Of a stretch of DNA of 64,000 nucleotides, positions 1-11,974 are shown one piece after another. The DNA comes from Sequoia sempervirens (Eukaryota; Streptophyta; Pinopsida; Cupressales; Cupressaceae): positions 704,407,360 through 704,471,359 of the forward strand of contig VDFB02270651.1 in the NCBI GenBank assembly GCA_007258455.2. The letters run 5' to 3'. The notes beneath the pieces are model-generated. The model was not told the DNA's origin and did not search any database. It saw only the letters and a program-made list of their open reading frames with translations. Each line of letters opens with the position of its first letter. Position 1 is the first letter of the stretch. The position numbers and the translations under genes are program-made.

Positions 1-1380
1 TCATTGTTACAACTCCCAAAAACTCAGACTCATTATGAATTTCTGGTGGAACAATCATTTACACCTGCTTATGATACCCCTGAAATCCAAATCATTTGCC
101 ACTTGATAGGATATGATTCACTTTGGTACAGAAAAATTTATGCCTATCTCAAAGATGATATATTGCCACCTGATCTATCTTGTAATCAGAAACACAATTT
201 TATCTGCCAATCCACTCGCTACACCCTTATCGTTGACACCCTTTATCACCGTGGTCTTGGTGGAACTTTACTCCGATGTCTTGAATGTGAGGAATCTGAC
301 AAAGCTTTACAAGAAGTTCACGGTGGCATCTGTGGTACTCATTCGAGTGGACTGACCTTATCCAAGAAACTGATTAGAATGGGTTACTACTGGCCTACAA
401 TGGAGAGGGAATCATTCACTTTTGTGAAAACATGCTCAAAATGTCAGATTCATGGGAATCTCGTTCATGCTCCCACACAGGAACTTCAACCATTCATGCC
501 AACCTGACCATTTTCTCAATGGGGGTTAGATCTAGTAGGCAAGATTCATCCTTCTTCATCAAACAGGCATAAGTTCATCATCATAGCCACAGAGTATTTC
601 ACCAAGTGGATTGAGGAAGTCCCTCTTACTAGAGTAACCGGCAAACAAATATCAGCATTCATACTCAACTATATTATTTGTCAATATGGCATTCCCAACT
701 CCATTATTACAGATAATGGACATCCATTCAAGAATCAGGATGTTGATGAACTTTGTGAGAGATTTCACATTCAACATAGATATTCAACACCTTACTATCC
801 ACAAGGGAATGGCCAAGCAGAGGCCTCAAATAAAACAATATTAAATTTTTTGAAGAAGACTGTGAATGATTCAAGGAAGGATTGGAACGTTCAACTCAAT
901 CCCACCTTGTGGGCCTATAGAACCAGTGTCTGCACGCGAACAGGAGCAACACCATTTGCTCTTGTCTATGGAGCAGAGGCCATATTACCTTTAGAAGTTG
1001 AGATTCCCTCACTTAAGGTATCATTGAAAGGCCTCACAACAGATGATGAATACAGAGTTTCCCAACTCCAAGAGCTTGAACTCCTAGATGAGAAGAGACA
1101 AAAAGTAGCTAATCATTTGAAAGCATATCAAAAGATGATGTCTCGCAGCTATAATCACAAAGTAAAACCACGTACCTTTCAGGTGGATGATCTTGTTCTG
1201 AAAGAGAACCCACGCAATCAGCAAGATATAGAGAAGAAAGGAAAGTTCGAACCCAATTGGCTAGGTCCTTATGTGGTTATCGCAATCTACGATTCAGGAG
1301 CCTACAAGCTATCAACGCCAGAAGGGGACCTGTTTGATGAACCTATCAACAACATGCACCTGAAAAAGTACTATGTCTAA
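1..1380 (+). pseudogene. Ty3/gypsy integrase, 3' end of pol (gypsy-1)
   Basis: The frame is open from the window edge, so the true start lies outside. It encodes the C-terminal part of a gypsy polyprotein. The zinc-binding HHCC region ends in CSKCQIH (about codon 150). The catalytic core follows, with Asp at 529-531 (GLDLVG), Asp at 712-714 (TDNGH) and Glu at 820-822 (GQAEASNK); the last two are 35 residues apart, the classical D,D35E. The protein ends in HLKKYYV at 1380 with no chromodomain, which resembles Tat/Ogre-type rather than chromovirus elements (inference). One in-frame TGA at 505-507 interrupts it where a Trp is usual. Integrase would insert the element cDNA into nuclear DNA. This is the pol end of the element whose 3' LTR starts near 7387. 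Confidence 0.93.
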
Positions 1381-1395
1381 GACAATTATCATCAT

Positions 1396-1612
1396 AAAAA
1401 GTCTTGAAAAAGTCCTAAAAAATCCAAAAAATCAGAAAAAGTCCTGAAAAAATCCAAAAAATAAAAAAAAGTCCTGAAAAAATCCAAAAAAATCAGAAAA
1501 AGTCCTAAAAAATCCAAAAATTAAAAAGGTCCTAAAAAAATACAAAAAATTTAGAAAAAGTCCTGAAAAAATACAAAAAAATTAGAAAAAGTCCTAAAAA
1601 AATGGTTACCCT
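1396..1612. repeat. A-rich minisatellite after integrase
   Basis: About seven imperfect copies of a 30-33 bp unit, roughly GTCCTGAAAAAATCC followed by an A-rich spacer with TCAGAAAAA or TTAGAAAAA. It starts about 15 bp after the integrase stop. Short tandem arrays in the 3' untranslated part of Tat/Ogre-type elements are known, so it is probably part of gypsy-1. Confidence 0.85.
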
Positions 1613-2639
1613 GGTGAAAACCTGGCAAACAGGCAGTCTATTGACAAGAAAAATATAATAAGAACAAATAGTGAAAATCTGGCAAACAGACGCTATTTGT
1701 AGCTCTCCCCCTATTAGTTCATGTTCTGCACTTAACTTTTCAGTCTTCATTTTCATGCATCTTTTCCATCTTAGGGTCACACCAGCACCATGCTATCATC
1801 ATTTTCCTTGAGCGATAATGTCTTACCATGGCTTGATTATTGTACATATTCATTTCAGCAAGTTGTGTCAATATCGAGGGCAAAAGATACTGGGGGCAAT
1901 CAACTTTCAACAGCGAGACAATGACATCTAAACCAATCATGCGAACAAAACAACCAAATCAAACTAAAACATCCAACCATTGATCCATATCACAGTAGAT
2001 TTCAGTTGCGTGCCTTATCATGACTCATATCTGGATGATCTATAATCTGAATAATGTTTGGAATCACAGTATTCCATTTTTGAATAATGGTTGTTTAAAT
2101 TTTGATATCATTTCTCTGGAGCACACTCGATGATGTACTGAACTAGAGTGGCAAGGAAAGAGGATGATTTTTCTTTATCTGCTGTCTAGAGGTTAATCAT
2201 TTATCTATTGCAAATATGTCACGAGACATGATGATTGAAAGTTTATCATTGATGACAGTTCCAAATTTGCATCAGATGGTGGTTAGTCTTTCTCTATTCA
2301 TGCAAGAAATGCTCAAGTCATCTCGGTTCAATTATACCTAGATGCTTGTGTTCACTTGCTATATCAAAAATCATGAATGTTGTACTCAAGTCATCATTGG
2401 TGCTAATTTCCCCTCTGATGCTTGTACACACTTCCAACATTTTCAAACACTCTATGATGATTTAAGCAGGATAAATAAAAGGCTCAACAAAATGGTCAGT
2501 TTCATTTAGTTGCATTTCATTTTAGGTAATTAAACATACCTATATAGTAGATTTGCATCAAAATTTTGAAAGGATAATAATCACATCAAACGGCTGCCAT
2601 GTTTCTTTGAACTATTTGTGGAGGACAATACAAACATTT
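1613..2639. other. non-coding 3' region of gypsy-1, nothing recognised
   Basis: Ordinary AT-rich sequence between the minisatellite and the TCATT tract. Short minus-strand open frames (for example 1740-1940) have no recognisable motif and I do not call them genes. Confidence 0.5.
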
Positions 2640-4000
2640 GTGTCATTATCATTTCATCATCATTTCAGTATCATTGTCATTTCATTATCTTTGCATTTTC
2701 ATTTCATCATCATTTCATTAGCATTTCATTAATTGCATTTTCATTATAATTTCATATTAGTTTCATATCATTTCATTATTGCATCCATTATCATTTCATC
2801 ATTGCATTCACATTATCATCTTATCATTGCATTATCATTATCATTATCATCTTATCATTTCATTTATCATCCATTATCATCATCATTCATTATTATTTTA
2901 TCATCATTTCATTTGCATTTCATTTTTATATTCATTATCATTTCATCATCATAACCATTCGCATAACCTTTCACTATCATTTTCATTTCATATCCATATC
3001 ATTTCATTATCATATCCATATCATTTCATTATCATATCCATATCATTTCATTATCATATCATTTATCATTTAACATTATCATACCATTTATCATTTAACA
3101 TTACATATCATTTATCATTTAACATCTCATTATCATTTATCATTTAACATCTCGTTTATCATTATCATTTAATATTGCATTATCATTATCATTTAGTATT
3201 ACATTACCATTATCATCTTATCATTGTATTTTCATTATCATTTTTATTATCATCATCATTAGCATTATCATCTAATCATTGCATTTTCATTATCATTTCA
3301 TTTTCATTATCATTATTATATCATTATCATTATAATTTCATTATCATTTCATTCATTATCATTATATTGTTATCATTTCATTTCATTATCATTCATTGCA
3401 CCATCATTTATTTTATCATTTCATTCATTACAATCTCGGTATCATTATCATTTCATTTCATCATTATCACATCATTATTATTCATATCGTTATCATTTTT
3501 TTGAAACATATCATTTCACTATCATTATCATTTCATTGTCATTTCATCTCATTTTATTATCATTATCATCATTTTTCATCTCAGTATCATTATTTCATCA
3601 TATCATTTCATTTATCTGTTCGTTCTACTTACAAATCATGATATTTTCATCACATATCATTTTATCATACATCTCCTCAATATTTTTCATATCATTTTAC
3701 ATCATATCATACCATTTTAACATACAAAATTCATAATGCATATCATGAACACAACATTCATTTTTTTTTCATCATATTACCATCTTTTGCTTGCATTGAA
3801 AAATCCAAAAATAACCATTCTATACATACATTCATCCACTTGCATGACATCATTAGTACACATTATCAAATCATTATCATCATCATAATAAAATTATAAT
3901 CGAATCATCCTGCATATCATGTTAGTCATCAGATCATAACACATAGAAATAAATGCATATCATATCATCACATCATAAATACATATCACATAATCCAAAA
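2640..4000. repeat. TCATT/ATCATT low-complexity tract
   Basis: About 1.3 kb of degenerate pyrimidine-rich repeats built from ATCATT, TTTCATT and ATCATTTCATT, grading into CATATCA-rich sequence after about 3600. Some stretches are locally regular, for example the repeated CATATCATTTCATTAT near 2985-3060. It sits between the integrase minisatellite and the 3' end of the antisense PMD gene. Open frames here are only repeat read-through. Confidence 0.9.
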
Positions 4001-4142
4001 TAATCATCGCCGCTGCATATCATCACTCATCAAATATGATACAAATGTCCAACTATCCAATGAAACTAAAATGTCCAAAGAAAAACATTAGATATGATAC
4101 AAAATCGGTATACATGCTCCAAAAATGGTACACATATGTGCA

Positions 4143-6046
4143 CTATATCTGCTAACTGGTCGATGCCCCTGATGGTGCTGGTCCGAAAGGAGGTGGCCTG
4201 CCACTGGTGCCTACATCTGGATCCTACTAAGGCCTAGTCACTCCCCTACTCTGTGTGTGTGTCTGCGATCTACTCCTTGTCCTGCTATGGGACTATGGGT
4301 ATGGCTCTCTGCGCTCTGGAGGACACTGCTCCTTGTATCTGGCTCTGTAGTACTCAGCCTGCCTAGCCATCTCCATGCCCTCTGCAATGGCATCCCACAC
4401 TGACGCACTCTCTATAGTGCCCATTAGTCTCTAAGCAATGCCCTCAGCCTCTACTTCCTGTCATCTGAATGCATCTCCCTCTGTGATCACTTGGGTTAAC
4501 TGTGGGGCCGGGGTAGGTGCCTGTGCCTGTGCCTGTGCCTGAGCCTGTGCCAGCTGCGCCTATAACTGCACAATTAATCCCTAAGCCTGTGACAACTGAC
4601 TCTACAACTGTCCCTGCTGCCCCTGTAGTGTTTGCACCTGGGCCTGAAGTGTGGCTATTTGTCCCTGCTGAGAGGAGGATTCCATCTAGATCACTGTCCG
4701 TCTCCCAATCCCTATCCTCGGCCCCCGGATGATCTAGACACCTCGTAGAATATCCAGCCTTGACCTACCTAGCACCTGTCCCTCCTCCCTGCCGTCATCT
4801 CCATCATCCCCATCTAAGCTATCCTCCTCATCTCCGCTCTCCTCCTCCTCTCCTCCAGCTGCTCCCTGCTCGCCGCTGGCCACATCCTCCTATCTAACTG
4901 CCCCTGGCTATGGTGCTACCAGTATAGGTGTTGCCTCATCAGGACTAGTGAATCGTGGAAAGGGATGCGTGTGAAAATATGTAGCATACTCATCAGACAT
5001 GCCCACATCAACAATGTCTCACCTGTCAACCCATACCTCAAGTGCCAAGGACTTAAACTCTATATACGCTATCTGATACGAAATACATGGCCCCCATCCG
5101 GCCTCATCCATGCTTCGGGTGTAGTGTGCAACCCCCTACAGCATCCCCTGTGTGAATCCAAATTGTCTCTGGACCTGCAACGCCAAAAACCTCTCTAGAA
5201 TGAAGGGAGTTTGCCCTATTAGGAACCAAGGAATGCATACATATGGCATCTCTACATCATCTGTCACCCATGGCTCGCAATCTAGATACGGTCACCATAC
5301 AACTGTATCCATGTCATCCAAAAGTCGCCTCCAGTAATCCACCTTGCCCAGCTTGGGCTGGGTAAGGAACATAGCATACATATATATATATAAGGCCTAC
5401 CTAGTGGCCTAACTCTGGGGCACGCCGGTCTCATCACAGCAAGATGCTCCCATGCCCAGATCTGCAACAACGTCACACCATAGGACAAACTGGAAGAACC
5501 CCTGTATACCACCTGATGCAAATCGTGATATAGATGTGCTAACATGCAGCTCCCCCATGCATATCGCCGTGGCTGTAATAGTATCTGCTCCAGAATCCTG
5601 CCCCATCCCATTGATAATCCCTTTTCCTGATGATCCAGACAAAGGAGACCTCCAATAAATGCACCTAAAAATGTCGGCAAGGCTGAATATCCACGAAAGT
5701 TAGCCCACGGTACCCAGTACCCAGCGATCCGTGCATCTTAGTACACTGTCCTCAAAGCATCCGTACCCCCGAGCTCCTTGTGATCATAATACACAAGGGC
5801 ACCAACAACTGGGATACCTAAAATCTTGTACACATCCTCAGGAGTCACCATCACCTCACCAGTCGGCATGTGAAAGGTGTTGTGCTCTAAGTGCCATCGC
5901 TCTGCCAGTGTTGTCAACAATCCTCTGTTGACCTGAATCGGTGGCATAGCCAATAAGGATCTCAGACCACAAGTATCTATCAAATCTATATCAGCAGGTG
6001 TTAACTCGAGAATCTTATCCCATCCTACTGAGTGCTGCTCTCTAAT
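4143..6046 (-). pseudogene. plant mobile domain (PMD, MAIN/MAIL1-type) protein, antisense in gypsy-1
   Basis: On the minus strand the frame begins near 6046 (WDKILELTPADIDLI). It runs through hallmark PMD segments: LLTTLAERWHLEHNTFHMP (about 5935-5880), TPEDVYKILGIPVVG, GVTLLQIWAWEH (about 5450) and, after one frameshift near 5280, IPWFLIGQTPFILERF (about 5220). The C-terminal half has an acidic stretch, then a Gln-rich repeat (about 4690-4510) and an Arg/Ser-rich tail. No clear ATG is visible. Defects are one TAA near 5735, the frameshift, one TGA and many TAG codons at Gln-like positions (for example 4560-4562, 4581-4583, 4602-4604). PMDs occur in plant nuclear proteins that act with the PP7-like phosphatase and have been captured by transposons. 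Position between integrase and 3' LTR of gypsy-1, in the opposite direction, suggests a captured antisense gene; a separate nested transposon is the alternative. Confidence 0.88.
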
Positions 6047-6299
6047 TTAGAGGTTTTTGAACACCTATTTTCATCACAAGGATAATTCATCAGAATCATA
6101 CCAATCATTCAATCTCATTCAAACAAAATCAATTAGACTCATATCTATCAGTGACCTATAATAGTGAACTATATCAGACCCATATCAATGACTCATAGCA
6201 CTGCATCAAATCAACGACCCATATCACACAAATCCCATCGGGCAAACCAATATACAATCTATCTATCTAGATATCATATCAAATTTGTTCTACTATCAA

Positions 6300-6437
6300 T
6301 TACTATTTATTTTCTATTGCAGAAAGCAAATTTATCAGAAGTCATATCAACCATCTACTCTTTGTTTTCTACTCTCAGAATCAAAGTTATCAGTTCAATT
6401 ACTCTTTGTTTTCTACTCTAGGAAGCAAAGTTATCAA
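6300..6437. repeat. three imperfect ~40-bp direct repeats
   Basis: Three copies of a unit like TACTCTTTGTTTTCTACTCT + AGAA(T/G)CAAAGTTATCA at about 6300-6340, 6354-6393 and 6399-6437. The first is the most diverged. They lie upstream of the PMD gene on its own strand, so they could belong to its 5' flank. Confidence 0.7.
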
Positions 6438-6577
6438 TCAATCAATCAGATTATTCTATCATTTCTATCCATACCAGCATGATGACATGACAATTTATCT
6501 ATCTATTGACTAAGGAAGCAATTCATCATCATTTTTGCAAATCTATCATCAAAACATCAATTCTGCCTATTTTTACT

Positions 6578-6925
6578 ATATGCGCCGTTCTTTTTACGGG
6601 ATGCTCTAAACCTCGTATGCACCGTTCTTTTCGCTCTATGCACTCAAACAGACTCCCTATGTGCATTTTCCTATATGCCCTACCTTACTCAACCTAAGCG
6701 CCACTATTTTTGCCCGATGCGCATTTTTCCTGTATGCGCGCTTGTTTTCGCTAAAAGCGCTTTACCCCTAAAATTTTCTATCCTTCCCTATATTCGCGCT
6801 AGTTTTCATGGGATGCGCTAAACTGGTCTTATCCTAGCTATGCTATATGCACGTTTGTTTCTACTCTAACCACTGAATTTTTTTTCAAAAGCGCGTTGAA
6901 ACTATCCTAAATGAGCGCATACGTC
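6578..6925. repeat. cluster of TATGCGC / GCGC motifs
   Basis: About ten dispersed copies of a short motif around TATGCGC-(c/t)-GTTTTTCGCT, giving many GCGC palindromes in an otherwise CpG-poor region. Some copies are decayed (TATGCAC, TGTGCAT). It lies upstream of the PMD gene in PMD orientation, so a regulatory role is possible but unproven. Confidence 0.65.
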
Positions 6926-7371
6926 ATTTTAAAATCTAAAATCCACATAAACACATGAAATTACAATTCAAACGGAAAAAATCAAAAGCACTGGAGGTTA
7001 GATCGACTCACCAGTGGTCCATACACTGCTGGCCTCTGATATCGTCAAGATCTCTCGAATCAGTGGTGATGATAAGGGATCTCCATGTCGTGATGTCACT
7101 CTCAGAGCTACAGTATTTACCAAAGTCAAAAGTGCAAATGACTTGTCTTTTTCAAATTTTTACCTTTTAAAGGTCAAACCAAGGGTAAGTTTGCTGCCTT
7201 TTTACTTTATTTTCAAAATGGGACATTTCTTTTTCATCATTTACCGCAAGCTAAACCACTCTTTCTCATCCGTGATTTACCTCTCGAGGGGGCATCATCA
7301 GCAGAAATATCGAAAGCATAACAGGGGAAAAATCTTATTTTCTTTGAAGCAATGCGTTTCACACATCACTT

Positions 7372-7386
7372 CAAAGAGGGGCAAAA
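7372..7386 (+). promoter_or_regulatory. polypurine tract of gypsy-1
   Basis: CAAAGAGGGGCAAAA directly precedes TGTATACATC. This is the expected plus-strand primer site next to a 3' LTR. Its orientation agrees with the plus-strand integrase at 1-1380. Confidence 0.7.
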
Positions 7387-8400
7387 TGTATACATCTAAA
7401 AGTGGTCATGATTAAGCTTGCTAATTAATTAAATATGATTTATTTAATTAATTCCTCTAAAGTCATCTACATATAAATAAATTTAATTATTTATTTATAT
7501 CGTTCATTTTCTAAATTCTTCTATTAAATAAATAATTTTATTTAATTATTGACATTTCCACCTTCCACTTAATTAAATTAAATAAATTTTCATAATTTAT
7601 TTATATTTGATTATCATTCTATTCTAAAGTTTGAATATTTTGAATATTTAAATAATGGAATATTCTCCATCCCATAATCAAATTAAATATTAAATATTTA
7701 ATTTAATATTTCCTCACTTTAATTTCATTCTTAAAAACATAATTAAATATGATTTATTTAATTATGTGAGTTTCCATTTTCATCTTCACTTCCAAATTAA
7801 ATAAATATATTTTATTTAATTTCTAACTCACTCTAAACTCACCCTTCCAAATTCTCAACTCATCCTTTGAAATGGAAGTTTCCCTTCGAAACTCAATGAC
7901 AAAAATTGAAAGAAAATGGAAACCTTCCATCCTCTTCTCCACTTTCGAAAATTTGCCACTGTCCGTTCGAACAAGCTTAATTCAGGCCATCGATCGAATC
8001 AGCCAATTGAATCCTCTCGAAAACTCTATAAATTCTGGCGCAAATCCAAGCTTTGGTTAGACTACGCATACACACTACGCACACATTTACACAGCCAAAC
8101 TTGTAATCAGCTTATGCATTCATATCAGTTTCAATATCACAACCATACTTTCATCTTAGCATAGCTTTTGCATTTAGCATAATATGCATTTTTATTTTTA
8201 TCTCATTCTTCATGCTGTTCTTTTGTTGAGCTTGATCTGCTGGATTTGAGAGCCATTTGAAACCAACAAAATGCTGGAGTTAGAGAGAAATAAGATGATT
8301 TCAGAGAAGCTGCCATTAACAGATTGCTTATTTCTATTTTTCTTTTAGCTTCTCTGATTTAATGTCTTATTAATATGTGTTTTAATTCATTTAAATTGAT
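7387..8400 (+). repeat. 3' LTR of gypsy-1 (right end uncertain)
   Basis: It begins with TG after the polypurine tract. The first 450 bp (7415-7840) are a series of AT-rich inverted repeats such as TTAATTAAATATGATTTATT separated by short C-rich segments. A TATA box (CTATAAATT) lies at 8026-8033, so U3 is about 650 bp. The right end is not visible because copia sequence begins near 8410. The 5' LTR lies outside the window, so the length cannot be checked by comparison. Confidence 0.6.
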
Positions 8401-8409
8401 CCAATATTT

Positions 8410-9131
8410 CACTCACACACCAATCACCCGAGCAATCCTAATATTTGATTTCTTTGGCCATGCAAGAACTTTACCTTCTAAAAATGCAACTTGGTACCCC
8501 TTGTCCTCCAAGGTTGAGATAGAGACAAGGTTTCACTTGATACCTAAAAAAAATAGAACATCACTCAATTGCAAGGAAATGCCAGACTCCAAGTGAAGAG
8601 AGGAGGTCCCAACTCCTTTCACAGAATAAATAGCATCATCTCCAATAATGACTTGAACACTAGAATCTCTCTCCACCAAATTAGTTAGATTCTCGCTAAA
8701 TCCGGTGATGTGGCAAGAGGCACCACTATCAATCAACCAAGTATTGTTGTCAGTAGAAACACTGCTTGAAAGAGAAGAATAAAATAGAAAACCACCTGAA
8801 TCCTCCTACAAAGAGATCTCACCAACATTGGAAATGGAAGCTTCTTGCTTAGGTCTAGTTGGACAATCCTTTGCATAGTGACCATACTTGTCACATGTAA
8901 AACATTGAACATGAGAGAGGTCCTTCTTCTTCTTGAATGTAGGAGCACCATTAGATCCTTTATCCCTATTCCTCTTGAAATATCCTTTCTTTCCTTCTTT
9001 CCATTTCTTCTTCGAGGATTGAGCAGCAAGAACATGAATATCTTCATTAGTAGAGCTTTGACCAATACCTCTCATAGCCAACCTTGATTCTTCTTGAATA
9101 AAATCGGCCCTCAAATGATCAAACTTAGGAA
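8410..9131 (-). pseudogene. Ty1/copia gag zinc knuckle and protease fragment
   Basis: Reading leftward from the gap, the 3' part of gag holds a CCHC knuckle, CFTCDKYGHYAKDC (about 8900-8860), preceded by a Lys-rich linker. A frame change and an in-frame stop near 8805 lead into protease with the active-site motif MIDSGASCHITG at about 8736-8700. The usual copia segment before integrase follows (NLVSISTLEDKGYQVAF, about 8530-8480) after one TGA. Homology fades near 8410. Gag packages element RNA and the aspartic protease cuts the polyprotein. The fragment points away from the copia integrase on the other side of the gap, so the two halves cannot be one element in the present orientation. Confidence 0.88.
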
Positions 9132-9231
9132 NNNNNNNNNNNNNNNNNNNNNNNNNNNNNNNNNNNNNNNNNNNNNNNNNNNNNNNNNNNNNNNNNNNNN
9201 NNNNNNNNNNNNNNNNNNNNNNNNNNNNNNN
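9132..9231. other. assembly gap (100 N)
   Basis: Exactly 100 unknown bases, the usual placeholder for a gap of unknown size. The order and orientation of the sequence on its two sides rest on scaffolding only. Confidence 0.99.
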
Positions 9232-11914
9232 TCAACCACATTGGTGAAAAAGGTTTAAAATCCTTGAGAAATAAAAGCTTGGTTGAAGGGCTTGATGATT
9301 GTAATATTGAGTTTGATTTTTGTGAACATTGCATATATGGAAAGAAACATCATGTTTCATTTTATTCTAGTCCTCTTAAATCTTCTGGAATTCTGGATTA
9401 TATTCATGTTTATGTGTTTGGTCCAGTTAATGTTCCTTCATTATCGAAGTCTATGTACTTTGTCTCATTCATAGATGATTATTTGAGGACATTTATTTAT
9501 TTTCTCAAAAATAAAACTAAATTTTTTAGTTGGTTTAAGGAATTTAAAACCTTGGTTGAAAATCAGACTGGTAAGAAAATAAAGTGTTTGAGGACAGATA
9601 TGGTGGTGAGTTTTATTTAGCAAATTTTAATAAGTTTTGTAAGGACCATAGAATTAAAAGGCATAAAACAAATCCTTACACTCTGTAGTAAAATGGAGTT
9701 GCAAAAAGGATGAATAGAATGTTGATGGAAAGGGCGAGAAATATGTTGAGTAGTGTTTGTGTAGAATAGAAGTTTTGGGTTGAGGCTGTAGCTATAACAT
9801 GTTACTTGATTAACAGATCTCCCACTTTGGAGCTTGTGGACAAGAAACCTATGGAAGCATGGTCTGGTAAGAAGCCCTCATTGAGACACATTAGAGTCTT
9901 TGGCTATGAGGCATATGCATAGGTGCCCAGTGAAAAGAGATCTAAATTGGAGAACAAGGAAGTTAAGTGTATCTTCATCGGTTAAGGAATTGGTGCGAAA
10001 GAGTACAAGATTTGGAACCCAATTACAAAGAAGGTGCTATATAGTAGAAGTGTGATCTTCTGTGAGCTAAAACCTTCTACAGTTGATTTGCAGCCAGAGG
10101 TGAAAGAAGAAGAAAATGAGGTAGTTGATTTTCCTCTTACTCCATATAAGGATGAACTACGTACTCTTGGTGGACTTGTTAGTGAGGAGATCTCAAGAAA
10201 CTCTTAAAATTATGATCAAGAAGAAGAACCTCAGCCTCAGCTTATGAGGAGGTCCATGCATGTGAAGTGACAACCTAAATTTTTTGGATATTCTATGTTA
10301 GCTTCTAGTTGTGCCTTTGCTTTGATTGCTAACACTAATGATCCTAGGACCATTAGAGAGGCTATGGGTATGTCTGAATCAGATCCCTAGTTGGAAGCCA
10401 TGAATGAAGAAATGGAATCATTGAAGAAGAATGAAATGTGGGATCTGGTACCTTTTCCTAAAGGTCGAAAACCTGTTGGATGTAAATGGGTGTTCAAGAA
10501 GAAAATTTGTCTTGATTGCAGTGTTGAGAAGCATAAAGCAAAGTCGATTATGAAAGGATATTCCTAGGTGGAGGGGATTGATTATGGAGAAATATTTTCT
10601 CCTGTAGCAAATTTGACATCCATTCGATTTATTTTTCTACTTGCAAGCAATGCATGACTTAGAGATAAAGTAGATGGATGTGAATACAAAATTTTTTCAT
10701 GGCAATTTGAAGGAAGAGATTTACATATCCCATCCATAAAACTTCATTGAAAAAAGGAAGAAAAAACTAGTTTGCAAATTACAGAAATCTCTGCATGGTT
10801 TGAAGCAGTCACCTAGAATGTGGTACTAGAAGTTTGATACCTATGTGTTATCTTTTGGGTTTGTTAGATAAAAGTATGGTCATTATGATTACTTTAAATC
10901 TGAAAATGGTCATCTTCTTATTATTGCCCTGTATGTGGATGATATGTTGTTAATTGGGAATAGTAAGGGTATGATTTATGAATTGAAGTCTCAATTGTCA
11001 ACACAGTTTGAAATGAAAGATCTAAGTTCAGATTGGTATATTCTGGCGATGGAAATTATAAGCGATAGGGGAAATAGAAAACTTTGGCTCAACTAGATCA
11101 AGTATATAAATTATTTCCTAGAGAAGTTTAATATGGTGGATTGCAAGTAGTTAGTTGTTCCAATGTTTTAGGGAATGAAACTTTCTATTGAATATTGTCC
11201 AAAATATCCTATTAAGATGGAGTACATGACCAAGGTATCTTATGCAAGTGTAGGTGGTAGTTTAATGTATGCAATGGTCTGTACTAGGCTAGAAATTTCC
11301 CAAGCAATGGGAGTGCTTAGTTGGTTTATGGCTAATCCAGGAAGGCCACATTGGGATGTTCTAAAGAGAGTTTTTCAGGTATTTGAAGGGTACTTCTAAG
11401 TATTCCTTGTGTTATCATGGTTAATATACTGGATCTTAGAGTTCAATTAGCATTCATGGATATGTGGATTCTGATTGGGCAGGGGGCATTGATAGCAAAA
11501 GATACACTTAGTGGATATGTATTCACATTGTTTGGTGGTGTAGTTAGCTGGATGAGCAAGCGATAGGATATAGTCACTTTATCCACTACTGAGGTTGAGT
11601 ACATGGAAGCAACTCATGCCTGCAAGAAAGAAATTTGGCTTAGAATATTGTGTTCTGATGTTGGTTTTGATGTAGGATAGATTTTTATTTGCTTTGATAG
11701 TTAGAGTGCCATTTTTTTGCCAAAAAATCCAATTTTCCACGCCAGGATGAAACATATTAACGTCCAGTACCACTTTGTTCATGATATGATGGAGGATGGA
11801 AAGGTTAGTTTGGAAAAAAATGATACTCTAGGGAATGTTCTTGATTCATTAATGAAGCCTATGATCATGGATAAGTTCAAATGGTGTGCCAGTTGGATGG
11901 GACTTGGGGCCTAG
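9232..11914 (+). pseudogene. Ty1/copia pol remnant: integrase, RT, RNase H (copia-A)
   Basis: The sequence starts inside the pre-integrase zinc finger (CEHCIYGKKH, about 9320). The integrase core is badly decayed: the first Asp of the usual HSDVWGP is Tyr (HVYVFGP) and the LRSDNGGE region is broken near 9600. At 9686 the expected Pro-Gln-Gln-Asn-Gly reads Leu-TAG-TAA-Asn-Gly. RT begins near 10370 with EAMNEEMESLKKNEMWDLV and continues in several frames; the YVDD region is at about 10930. RNase H and the C-terminus run 11175-11914, ending in KFKWCASWMGLGA. Several frameshifts and many stops make it clearly dead. RT and RNase H would copy element RNA into DNA. The matching LTR follows at 11975. 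Confidence 0.9.
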
Positions 11915-11974
11915 AATGTTTAGTTACTTCAAGCATTGAAAGGGGTTTAGTGAGTTCTTCATCAAGTAGGAAAA

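Noticed and set aside
1740..1940. Minus-strand frame of 66 codons after the minisatellite
   Set aside because: No domain recognised and no second copy for comparison; too short to support.
2733..3736. Overlapping Ser/His/Ile-rich open frames on the plus strand
   Set aside because: They are read-through of the TCATT low-complexity tract; all frames are open for the same reason.
4517..4732. Plus-strand Pro/Val-rich frame (PVPVPVPEPVP)
   Set aside because: It is the complement of the Gln-rich repeat of the minus-strand PMD gene, whose frame is supported over a much longer distance.
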